From a virus, in the IMG/VR virus record IMGVR_UViG_3300032093_011400, positions 24,998 through 88,997 of that record: a stretch of 64,000 bases of DNA, one strand, 5' to 3'. Below are positions 53,901 through 61,428 of this stretch, one piece after another (the first letter of the stretch is position 1; the number at the start of each line of letters is the position of its first letter). The position numbers and the translations under genes are program-made. The notes under the pieces were generated by a model. The model saw nothing but the letters and a program-made list of their open reading frames with translations, had not been told where the DNA came from and searched no databases.

Positions 53901-56900
53901 ACTGATTATATTACACCTATTTGGACTAATTTTAATTATTTAAATAATTTTGACCCGATTAACAATTTGGCATCAACTACTTATGTTTTGTCTTCAGAAA
54001 CATTTAATACAACATCAATTACATTAGAAAATACCCAAACATCATCAATAAATTATCATATTGGATTTTATCCAAAACTGGTAAATGATTTTTATTTTTT
54101 ACATAATGGTTCTTATTTATATAACCCAAACTCAGTCACAACTTCATTAGATATACAAAACGCATTACAAACCGCACTTGATAACCGAGAAATTATTTTA
54201 TTTAATGCTGACCAATCAAATATCCAATCTTCAAACATTAATTTAAAAACTTGGACTGTTTTAATTAAAGTTAGTAATTCGGAAGGTGAGGAGTCTTATA
54301 CAATATGTCCTTCTTTTGGTACAACAACTAATCAAATTAAAAAAGAATGTTTTGACGGCAATAATAATAACATAATCTCACTTTCAAACAATCCAAGTAT
54401 TCATAACGGTTCGGTAAGGTTATTTTGGGGAGCACCTAACTATGGGTATTTTAATACAACACCAATTAGAAAATCTAGTTATAATGAATATCTTAAAAAA
54501 GTTTATTCCGATAAACAAGAACAAGTAAGTTTTGAATTATTTTCTGAATTTATTTATTCAAACATTGAAGAATTATTTTCTGTTTTTGATACTGAAGAAT
54601 TAAATAATTTTGAAATTGAATTTTTAAAATTTGCAAATCAGGGAAGTTCAAGTGTTTATTCTTTTGAGTCAATACTTAAAAAAATAACATTCTATAATGA
54701 AAAATCTGAGAATATTATTGGAGTTAACTATAACGAAATTGTTAAAAGTATTGCCATTTCACAAAGTTATGATGTTAGTACAACAATAACAAACTCGTTA
54801 CAATACGATATTTTAATTAAACGAGGAAATCCGACTGGGTTTGATAAAAATTTGTTTAATATACTCTCATCAAATCCGTCTCCTGAAATAGTAAATCGAT
54901 ATAATATCCCAAACTATGAGATAACGCCAAATTCAGTGCCGACTAACTTTGGTATAACTTATAGTGAATCAAAGGCTCTATATCCAAACGAGTGGAATAC
55001 TATGGAACTTTATGTCGGATTTTCAACAATTGATGGATTAAACTACGACGCTTCTGAAAATTATTTAACTAACTTCTTTAGAGTTTTCAATATAGGTTTT
55101 ACAGTTGATAATATTAAATTATTTAGAAATTTAATTAAAATGTATGGAACAACATCAATTTTGGGTAATTCTGGAAATATTGATGTTTTTAAAAATAAAA
55201 TAGACACTTATTTAAATATTACTGATAATTTATCGGGTGAAACTTTCACAAATTTTATCACATCTTTACAAAAAAAATTAGGTGGTGGTAATACAAATAC
55301 TGAAAAAATTGATTCGGTTTTAGAAGGGTTTCAAAGTAAAGTTGAATTATATGATATGTTTAAAGCAATTAATGATAAATGGATTGCTGGAAATGATTAT
55401 ACAAAAATTGATGAAAACTCTGACGCTCCTTTATTTAAAGATTATTTATTTGTTGACAGAGCAAATAGAAATGTTGGTGATATATTTGTTGATATTACAA
55501 AAGTTAATTCGTATTTAAAAGGTGCAAATCTTAAATCAAACGTTTTTACAGTTGTCGGTTCAATAATAAAAGACCATAATTTTGTTAGTTTTTTAATGCC
55601 ATCATACATTAATTTTTATGGAAGACAAACTCCAACTGGACAGGATGATACTTCAAAAAATACTGAACCAAATGAATTTGCGAACAATTTATTTGGAACA
55701 TTTGATACTGTTGATTATCAAAGCTCAAAACCAAAAATGTTAAATATATTTGTTGATAAACCTTCACAACAAACGGATAACAAATCCAAACTTAATGGAT
55801 ATAAAGATGATGGTTTAGATATTACAATATGTGCTGAAAATTCTGTTGGGGTTGATGCGTCTCAAAAAAGAAACTTTTCTTTAGAAAATAGAATAGTTGG
55901 TTTTGCGGTTGACTTTGAATTACAAAATCAAGGAGTTTTCAAAAAAATAAATGTAAGTCAGGATTTAGGTAAGGCAACAAGTGAATCCTTAATGGCTGAG
56001 TATAATTTAGCTAACTCAAGTGCTGGAATTCAAACATCAACACAAAGTGTTAGTTTATATAACATTTATAAAACTAGAAGTTACGCTGCGTCTGTTGAAT
56101 CAATGGGTAACGTAATGATTCAACCATCAATGTATTTTGTTTTAAGAAATATACCATTATTTGCAGGGTCTTATTTTATTACTGAAGTGAACCATAGTAT
56201 AGGATTAGATGATTTTACAACATCATTTACGGGTACAAGACAGGCGGTTGCTACATTACCAAAAGTGGATACACTTTTCCAAACAATTAAAAAACAATTA
56301 TTAACTAATTTAGGTAGTACATTTAAAAATCAAGGTGGGTCTACTACAGGTATACCAAACAATTCTGTACAAATAAAAAATAGTATAACTAATTCTATAA
56401 TTGGTGGTAAAATAATGTCTAATACCCCAAATTGTAATAAAGATGAAGCTTACTCTAATTATACAAAATACACAGGGCTTACTAAAAATGAAGGTGTTGA
56501 TGTTATTGTTTCGGCAATTAAAGTATTGCCTACAACTGATAAAGTTCGACTTTGTATTTTTATTAGTTGTTGGATTGAATCAGGATTATCTATAAATGAA
56601 ACAACAAATCGTTTGCAGTTTTTTGGTAATAATATCGCGGGAGTAACATTAGATTACGATTACCATGGTGAACTTAAAAACTATATTACTTCAAATTTCA
56701 TGTGTTTAACTAACACCAGCCAATATACACAAACATATGCAGTCTTTGAAAGAGAAAACAGTTTATATGATTTTATGATTGCGGCATACCCTGATTACAT
56801 TAATAATAACGTAAATGATATAATAAACAAAGATACGTTTGCAAATGAATTTTCAAAATTTTGGATAGAATATTTCCCTTATAATAAAGTAGTTAATACT

Positions 56901-57014
56901 CCAACAATTTTTAATGACTATATACAAACCAATAACGAAAATTATCAAAAACTGTTAAGTAAAATTAAAAAAGGATTTGATATTTACCAAAGTATTATTC
57001 CTATTAGTGAGTAA
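50925..57014 (+). CDS. Giant baseplate hub protein with C-terminal lysozyme-like domain (2029 aa)
   Basis: The largest gene of the window. The N-terminal ~220 residues (FFNLPYPTFYLTLKGYYGKA; NFDISLVMIGYKFNVLTD) resemble the tube-like domain of tail hub proteins. Around residues 1660-1800, NRIVGFAVDFELQNQGVF and PSMYFVLRNIPLFAGSYF-ITEVNHSIG match the late part of hub/protein-D-like proteins. From about residue 1838 an SLT/glucosaminidase-like domain follows, with catalytic-like Glu1885 in SCWIESGLS and FFGNNIAGVTLD. It would puncture and digest peptidoglycan, as T4 gp27 and gp5 do as separate proteins. The ~1400-aa middle is unassigned. Confidence 0.6.
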   Translation: MDSENIYVFPSTCDNIFVINPNKVTNQYGNAEDRNIKQENLIYYANLECDLEPRSRLISGADKTTVKTVSLASMNFLNPTGTGALTTEWTGIQDTTANQNQIANQLLGIKGISYRVGLSYIPTITINLEDIKGRALFESGENSPYSAFFNLPYPTFYLTLKGYYGKAVRYPLILQKFTSSFNSSTGNFDISLVMIGYKFNVLTDITMAELFAVPQMYLKRTNVSQGENTGNQTQTNTQQITQLGYEKIRDVYTDYKNLGLIPKDFPELTVQQLSTKLDNFINYSLAKFGQSNLTPLNDIDTYSQDLTQYRGEIYNFTTSWFNLNLDATNFFISNPINNVRYKIYTYKLSNFQKLDTVAISDIDSQYSKLQSIITQNNENLKNNTTFGSGEYKIENPIDIQNIRTDDTNIDYVETYKQRNNVETVNQDQVTSIVNEIDNLKNIFKESEVGFLFQFDGASRFLDLTYELDKILNDKKTLIEDKLTKELSSFIQTTSGLGFSPTIRNVVAVIMASAEAFLRLMQDVHKKAFDVRNSEIKKLVTKNDSASQLSPVYPWPQFVVEKNIDGQVKFEIQYPGDNSVISITKGNNYTIWPEVEFVEEFLKGYLQREIPPIPPTPTNEGINRILISGFDTLPSNEPYSNLTESKFLYEVWERIQTITQYNGFQKNNDSSTNQNILNYLAETESLNVFNALNSGNRENSPRLNFLFKTSNFTKDSYFSELVNLQQDYSIYSQGYFVTDYLKREVNENPNKILFEDLPTIQITNDKEKYMVNYLNSNVHNDISFTDTYPYIDSNWNYANLAAGQNNTKFKNINSTEFSIYYNTYFKKVTNFEDSSVVGTNGNKTKLRPYTDYNWRSNEITLPVDLQTFYNNRKSTEFLPTEGFINYIDSELTNKQTTSILNTPYFINAIQKGINATLNGQSSAYLEASYLFLNSLPLSTLKERYLSFENNLNTYSDFIFAGLKKFGGVHRLPYFWILKLGSIWNRYKNYVNDGTDYITPIWTNFNYLNNFDPINNLASTTYVLSSETFNTTSITLENTQTSSINYHIGFYPKLVNDFYFLHNGSYLYNPNSVTTSLDIQNALQTALDNREIILFNADQSNIQSSNINLKTWTVLIKVSNSEGEESYTICPSFGTTTNQIKKECFDGNNNNIISLSNNPSIHNGSVRLFWGAPNYGYFNTTPIRKSSYNEYLKKVYSDKQEQVSFELFSEFIYSNIEELFSVFDTEELNNFEIEFLKFANQGSSSVYSFESILKKITFYNEKSENIIGVNYNEIVKSIAISQSYDVSTTITNSLQYDILIKRGNPTGFDKNLFNILSSNPSPEIVNRYNIPNYEITPNSVPTNFGITYSESKALYPNEWNTMELYVGFSTIDGLNYDASENYLTNFFRVFNIGFTVDNIKLFRNLIKMYGTTSILGNSGNIDVFKNKIDTYLNITDNLSGETFTNFITSLQKKLGGGNTNTEKIDSVLEGFQSKVELYDMFKAINDKWIAGNDYTKIDENSDAPLFKDYLFVDRANRNVGDIFVDITKVNSYLKGANLKSNVFTVVGSIIKDHNFVSFLMPSYINFYGRQTPTGQDDTSKNTEPNEFANNLFGTFDTVDYQSSKPKMLNIFVDKPSQQTDNKSKLNGYKDDGLDITICAENSVGVDASQKRNFSLENRIVGFAVDFELQNQGVFKKINVSQDLGKATSESLMAEYNLANSSAGIQTSTQSVSLYNIYKTRSYAASVESMGNVMIQPSMYFVLRNIPLFAGSYFITEVNHSIGLDDFTTSFTGTRQAVATLPKVDTLFQTIKKQLLTNLGSTFKNQGGSTTGIPNNSVQIKNSITNSIIGGKIMSNTPNCNKDEAYSNYTKYTGLTKNEGVDVIVSAIKVLPTTDKVRLCIFISCWIESGLSINETTNRLQFFGNNIAGVTLDYDYHGELKNYITSNFMCLTNTSQYTQTYAVFERENSLYDFMIAAYPDYINNNVNDIINKDTFANEFSKFWIEYFPYNKVVNTPTIFNDYIQTNNENYQKLLSKIKKGFDIYQSIIPISE

Positions 57015-57030
57015 TTTCATTATTGACGAA

Positions 57031-57038
57031 TATTTATA
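57031..57038 (+). promoter_or_regulatory. Candidate late promoter TATTTATA
   Basis: ATATTTATAATAAAATAAT is 13 bases upstream of the 74-aa gene and follows the hub gene stop by 16 bases. Confidence 0.5.
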
Positions 57039-57051
57039 ATAAAATAATATT

Positions 57052-57276
57052 ATGAACACTAAACAAATTTTAGACAGATACTTAGGTAAGAGTACAAGAA
57101 TTACTGAAACTGACAAAGGAAATGGTTTTAAAGAGGTGTGTGATTTAGATACTGGTGATTGTTATACAATCAGAATGAAAGATGGTTTAATTGAGAGAGT
57201 TAATAATACTCTTAATACTAATAAAAAAATAAACGTAGAAACAACTCAAGGTTTCAAACAATTATTAAATGGTTAA
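57052..57276 (+). CDS. Small hypothetical protein (74 aa)
   Basis: A basic/acidic mixed protein starting MNTKQILDRYLGKSTRI with a central short beta-hairpin pattern (VCDLDTGDCYTIRMKDG) containing two Cys. No family is recognised. It is preceded by a promoter box and its stop sits one base before the next gene's preferred ATG. It is probably a late gene by position. Confidence 0.5.
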   Translation: MNTKQILDRYLGKSTRITETDKGNGFKEVCDLDTGDCYTIRMKDGLIERVNNTLNTNKKINVETTQGFKQLLNG

Positions 57277-57277
57277 A

Positions 57278-57934
57278 ATGGGAATTTCAGAAACAATTTT
57301 GGAAGAATTAAAAAGATATAATAAGATTAATAATTATATCACCGAACAAGAAGCGGGATTACCACCTGTACCTGGTGAAGACCCATTGGCGGCACCTGCA
57401 GCACCTGACGCTGGAGCTTTACCACCGGCACCTGAAGCGGGAGTGACACCTCCACCGGCGGATGCTCAACCTATTGATGTTGCAAATGACCCTGATGTTG
57501 AAAAAGTAGGTGATGAAGGGGAATCTTCTGAAACTGAAGAATTAGAAATTACTGATTTAGTAAAATCACAACAAAATATTGAAACAAAACAAGAAGAATA
57601 TTTTAATAACTTATTTAATCAATTAACTGATTTAGAAAGTAAGTTAAGTAATATGGAAAATATTTTTACTAAATTAAATGATATCGAGGCTAAGATTGAA
57701 AAATACAGAGAAAAAACTCCACAAGAAAAACTTGAATTAAGAAGTTTAGACTCAGGGCCATTTAATCAAAAATTAACTGATTTTTTTGTTGACAAACAAG
57801 AAGATATTGAAAAATCAGGAAAAAATGAATATATTTTAACAACTGATGAAGTTGAAGATTTCACTCCTTCAGAAATTAAAACAACTTTTAACGATTACGG
57901 AGAAGAAACACAATACAAACCTTTGAAATTCTAA
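57278..57934 (+). CDS. Pro/Ala-rich, coiled-coil hypothetical protein with leader (218 aa)
   Basis: It starts MGISETILEELKRYNKIN, with an ITE site near residue 22, again like a capsid-targeting leader. A Pro/Ala/Gly/Asp-rich disordered segment follows (residues ~25-75), then an acidic coiled coil (NLFNQLTDLESKLSNMENIF) and a compact C-terminal part. I prefer ATG 57278 (A-rich context, just after the upstream stop) over ATG 57269. The gene ends in a 9-bp AT-rich hairpin (57922-57942). A head-core or scaffold role is possible, not shown. Confidence 0.55.
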   Translation: MGISETILEELKRYNKINNYITEQEAGLPPVPGEDPLAAPAAPDAGALPPAPEAGVTPPPADAQPIDVANDPDVEKVGDEGESSETEELEITDLVKSQQNIETKQEEYFNNLFNQLTDLESKLSNMENIFTKLNDIEAKIEKYREKTPQEKLELRSLDSGPFNQKLTDFFVDKQEDIEKSGKNEYILTTDEVEDFTPSEIKTTFNDYGEETQYKPLKF

Positions 57935-58003
57935 ATTTCAAATTTGATTATCACGGCTGACACACTTATACTTGAATATTAACTAATAAATTATATACAC
58001 AAA

Positions 58004-58843
58004 ATGGCGACAAATTCCTTAGATGCTGTACTCGCTCAGTACGAAAAAGCGAAAAGTGGAGGTAACTCTGCAAACAAAATGTCTCAAGAAGACAGAATGA
58101 AAAAATATTTTGCGGCAATTTTAACGCAAAATGAGAACTCAGGACAGAAACGTCTTCGTATTCTACCTACACCTGATGGGTCATCACCTTTCAAAGAAGT
58201 ATGGTATCACGAAGTACAAGTTGAGGGTAAATGGAATAAAATCTATGACCCAGGAAAGAACGACAACGAGCGTTCACCTTTGACTGAAATTCATGATGAA
58301 TTAATGTCAACAGGTAAAGAGTCTGATAAAGAACTCGCAAAGTCTTACAAACCTCGTAAATTTTACATCGTTAAAGTAATTGACCGTGATAATGAAGCGG
58401 ACGGAGTTAAGTTCTGGCGTTTTAAACACAATTACAAGAACGAAGGTATCCTTGACAAAATTATTCCGATTTGGAAAGCTAAAGGTGATATCACTGACCC
58501 TGTTAATGGACGTGACCTTATCATTGAGTTAACAAAGGCTAAGACTCCAAAAGGGGCAACTTATACAGTTATTCAAACAGTTATGCATGACGACCCATCA
58601 CCTGTTCACACAGATGCTGAAACGGCTAAGTCATGGATTGAAGACCCACTTACTTGGGCAGATGTTTACTCTAAAAAACCTGTTGAGTACTTGGAGGCAA
58701 TTGCTCGTGGAGAAACTCCAAGATGGTCATCTGATTTAGGTAAATATGTTTACGGTGATAGTTCATCTGATGAAGGTACTATCGGTGGTTCATATGTTGA
58801 CCCACAGGCTGAGGCTGAGCCGGATGGTGATTTACCATTCTAA
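58004..58843 (+). CDS. Single-stranded DNA-binding protein, T4 gp32-like
   Basis: The N-terminal region has the basic motif of gp32 (SQEDRMKKYFAAILTQNENS), the OB-fold core follows (QKRLRILPTPDGSSPFKEVW; KFYIVKVIDRDNEADGVKFW), and the C-terminus is acidic and ends DGDLPF, the SSB tip that recruits partner proteins. At 279 aa it is close to T4 gp32 (301 aa). Unlike T4 gp32 it contains no cysteine, so the zinc-binding site is absent. It coats single-stranded DNA and organises replication, recombination and repair. A very stable hairpin follows the gene. Confidence 0.88.
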   Translation: MATNSLDAVLAQYEKAKSGGNSANKMSQEDRMKKYFAAILTQNENSGQKRLRILPTPDGSSPFKEVWYHEVQVEGKWNKIYDPGKNDNERSPLTEIHDELMSTGKESDKELAKSYKPRKFYIVKVIDRDNEADGVKFWRFKHNYKNEGILDKIIPIWKAKGDITDPVNGRDLIIELTKAKTPKGATYTVIQTVMHDDPSPVHTDAETAKSWIEDPLTWADVYSKKPVEYLEAIARGETPRWSSDLGKYVYGDSSSDEGTIGGSYVDPQAEAEPDGDLPF

Positions 58844-58849
58844 TTTATA

Positions 58850-58888
58850 AAAGGTTGGACACTAATATACACAAAGTGTCCAACCTTT
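58850..58888 (+). terminator. Strong hairpin/terminator after the SSB gene
   Basis: A perfect 14-bp stem pairs AAAGGTTGGACACT (58850-58863) with AGTGTCCAACCTTT (58875-58888), loop 11. The following GCTATTTTT is a weak U-tract. It may also protect the SSB mRNA from 3' decay. Confidence 0.8.
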
Positions 58889-58929
58889 GCTATTTTTAAA
58901 CAACAAACAATTTAAACGCATAGACATTT

Positions 58930-59928
58930 ATGGCAATAAAGAAAAAAGAATTTTCGTTAGATGCAATCAAAGACAAATATTCAACCAAGACAAAATATAA
59001 AGAAACAGACTTTTATGAAGTCGGTGAAGCTTTCCATAATAGTTGCGGTTTACCTGGCCCTGCTTTGGGTAACATCAACATGTTCTTGGGTCACTCGAAC
59101 TCTTCAAAAACGACCGCGCTTGTCAAAGCCGCTGTGTCTACTCAGCAGAAGGGGCATTTGCCTGTTTTCATTATCACCGAGAAAAAATGGAGTTGGAACC
59201 ACGCAGTAGAACTTGGTCTTAAGGCTGAGATGGTTGACGGTGAGTGGGACGGACAATTTATTTTTAATGATAATTTTGATTACATCGAACAGGTTACAGA
59301 CTACATCAACGAATTATTAGACGAACAAGAAAAAGGTAATATTCCTTATTCTCTTTGTTTCCTTTGGGATTCTGTTGGTTCAGTTCCTTGTAAGATGACC
59401 TTTGATGGTAAAGGTGGTAAACAACATAACGCATCTGTATTAGCAGATAAGATTGGTATGGGTATCCAAGCTCGTATTACCAAATCTCGTAAAGAAGACT
59501 ATCCATATACAAATACACTAGTGGTAGTTAATCAACCGTGGGTTGAATTACCTGACAATCCATTTGGACAACCAACAATTAAGGCAAAAGGTGGTGAGGC
59601 TCTTTGGTTGGCATCGGCTCTTGTATTCTTGTTTGGTAATCAGAAAAATGCTGGTATTAATCACATTACGGCAACTAAAAATGGTAGAACAGTATCTTAT
59701 GCTATCAGAACAAAAATTTCTGTTTTAAAGAATCATATCAATGGATTAGGATATAAAGATGGTAAGATTATTGCAACACCACAAGGATATATTGCTGACG
59801 ATAAAGATGCTCTTGAAAAATATAAAAAAGAGTATTCACAATATTGGAACGCAATTCTTTCAGGGACAGGGGAGTTAATCCTTGATGAGACTGAAGAAAC
59901 TTTTGCAAACGAAAACGAACAATTTTAA
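58930..59928 (+). CDS. uvsX: UvsX-type RecA recombinase
   Basis: The Walker A is FLGHSNSSKTTALVKAA, a UvsX-style variant of GxxxxGKT (T4 UvsX also lacks the second Gly). FIITEKKWSWNHA and SLCFLWDSVGSVPCK (Walker B) follow, then LVVVNQPWVELP and KAKGGEALWLASALVF, corresponding to L1/L2-like and subunit-interface blocks. At 332 aa it is shorter than T4 UvsX (391 aa), mainly at the ends. It catalyses strand exchange for recombination-dependent replication. It is adjacent to the SSB gene and a FEN-like exonuclease. Confidence 0.88.
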   Translation: MAIKKKEFSLDAIKDKYSTKTKYKETDFYEVGEAFHNSCGLPGPALGNINMFLGHSNSSKTTALVKAAVSTQQKGHLPVFIITEKKWSWNHAVELGLKAEMVDGEWDGQFIFNDNFDYIEQVTDYINELLDEQEKGNIPYSLCFLWDSVGSVPCKMTFDGKGGKQHNASVLADKIGMGIQARITKSRKEDYPYTNTLVVVNQPWVELPDNPFGQPTIKAKGGEALWLASALVFLFGNQKNAGINHITATKNGRTVSYAIRTKISVLKNHINGLGYKDGKIIATPQGYIADDKDALEKYKKEYSQYWNAILSGTGELILDETEETFANENEQF

Positions 59929-59937
59929 TTTTAGTTC

Positions 59938-60942
59938 GTGAAAAAAACACTACTTGTTGACGGAAATAATCTGATGAAGATTGGATTTCATGGTGTGAAG
60001 GATTACTTCCACAATGGAGAACATATCGGAGCTTTGTATCATTTTATGAATACACTTCGTAAGTTTATCAGTGAGCATAACTTTGACAAGGTAGTAGTAT
60101 TTTGGGATGGTGAAGATTCTACGAGTTTACGTGGAATTCTTTACCCCAAATACAAACAAAACCGACGATTGGTTATGGAGGACGCAATCTTTATGTCTTA
60201 CCTAAAACAAAAAAATCGTATCAAACAATATTTGGAAGAAGTCTATATAAGACAATTAGAAATTAGTGGTAGAGAGGCCGATGATTTAATTGCTTATTAT
60301 TGTCAAGTATCTGAAAATGAAGACAAATTAATTTTTTCGTCAGACAGAGATTTAACACAACTTATTTCTGAAAATGTATCCATATACTCACCATCAGTTA
60401 AAGCTACGTTTAAACACGGGGATAAGATTAAATTTGATAATTTTGAGTTCCCACACTATAACGTAAAAACTTTAAAGATATTAACTGGTGATAAGTCAGA
60501 TAATATTGAAGGTATCTATCTTTTGGGTGAAAAAACTTTAGTTAAATTTTTCCCTGAGATACTTGAAAAAGAAGTTTCTTATAACGATATTTTAACAAGA
60601 GCTGAAGATTTGTTAAAAGAACAAAAAGACAATCAAACTCTAAAGAATCTTTTAACAGGTAAAACAAAATCAGGCATCTTTGAACAAGAATTTTTCCAAG
60701 TTAATGAACAGATTGTGGACTTATCTAATCCTTTATTGAGGGATGAAGACAAAGAAGAAATACAGTCAATCGTTACTGAAAAATTGGATATCGAAGGTAG
60801 AAGTTACAAGAACTTAATTAAGTATATGGTTGAAGACGGGTTGTTCAAATACCTACCAAAAGGTGATGATGCTTGGACATACTTCATCCAACCATTTATG
60901 AAGTTAACAAGAAAAGAAAAAACAAAAACAAACAAAAAATAA
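59938..60942 (+). CDS. FEN-type 5'-3' exonuclease / RNase H
   Basis: The flap-nuclease active site is assembled from TLLVDGNNLMKIG, VVVFWDGEDSTSLRG, SGREADDLIAYY, IFSSDRDLTQLIS and ILTGDKSDNIEGI (helix-hairpin-helix-like region). This is the T4 RNase H / 5'-3' exonuclease family that removes RNA primers and 5' flaps. At 334 aa it is full length. The start is GTG at 59938, 10 bases after the UvsX stop. The C-terminus ends in a Lys-rich tail. Confidence 0.88.
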   Translation: MKKTLLVDGNNLMKIGFHGVKDYFHNGEHIGALYHFMNTLRKFISEHNFDKVVVFWDGEDSTSLRGILYPKYKQNRRLVMEDAIFMSYLKQKNRIKQYLEEVYIRQLEISGREADDLIAYYCQVSENEDKLIFSSDRDLTQLISENVSIYSPSVKATFKHGDKIKFDNFEFPHYNVKTLKILTGDKSDNIEGIYLLGEKTLVKFFPEILEKEVSYNDILTRAEDLLKEQKDNQTLKNLLTGKTKSGIFEQEFFQVNEQIVDLSNPLLRDEDKEEIQSIVTEKLDIEGRSYKNLIKYMVEDGLFKYLPKGDDAWTYFIQPFMKLTRKEKTKTNKK

Positions 60943-60950
60943 AATAAATT

Positions 60951-61403
60951 ATGAAAGAACAAGACATTACCAAACTGGAATTCTTGATGACGGTAAATAA
61001 CAATTTTATCGTACAACGTTTTTTTAACGTTAAAGGGTATAACCCAAAGGCTCAAAACTCAGCTGAGTTGATTGATTTGATGGATGGTTTCATTTCAGAT
61101 TTGAAAGAAAATTTCAAGATGAAAACTGTAAACTACATGTTGGATAATCAATATCAGATTAGTGAAGACCCTGAGGTGTTGAACACATCATTTACTGATG
61201 GGCCTGAGTCGTTTAACATCTATATCAAAAATGGTGATACGACAATGTGTCATTATTCATTTGATGCTAAACTTTATCCACCGAAGGTGAGATACACCGT
61301 AGACATACGCCCGTTCCTAAAAGGTATCCTTTTTGGTCTTACTGACGTGTTGTCATCTAGAAATTTAACACACGAATACATGGGTTATCAGCTAGCTCGT
61401 TGA
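60951..61403 (+). CDS. Hypothetical protein in the replication cluster (150 aa)
   Basis: The protein starts MKEQDITKLEFLMTVNNNF and has mixed alpha/beta character with FLKGILFGLTDVLSSRNLTH at the end. No family is recognised. It sits 8 bases after the exonuclease and 25 bases before the helicase, so co-expression with replication proteins is clear. A helicase-loader or accessory function would be a guess without sequence support. Confidence 0.6.
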   Translation: MKEQDITKLEFLMTVNNNFIVQRFFNVKGYNPKAQNSAELIDLMDGFISDLKENFKMKTVNYMLDNQYQISEDPEVLNTSFTDGPESFNIYIKNGDTTMCHYSFDAKLYPPKVRYTVDIRPFLKGILFGLTDVLSSRNLTHEYMGYQLAR

Positions 61404-61411
61404 TATTTATT
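61404..61411 (+). promoter_or_regulatory. Weak TATTTATT box upstream of the helicase
   Basis: GATATTTATTGAAAAA starts one base after the stop of the 150-aa gene and is 17 bases upstream of the helicase ATG. It differs from the tail-gene boxes in the last base, and the helicase is not expected to be a late gene, so it may be chance. Confidence 0.25.
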
Positions 61412-61428
61412 GAAAAAACAAACATAAT

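Noticed and set aside
57922-57942. AT-rich hairpin at the end of the 57278-57934 gene as a terminator
   Set aside because: The 9-bp stem has only one G-C pair per arm and no U-run follows, so termination is doubtful.
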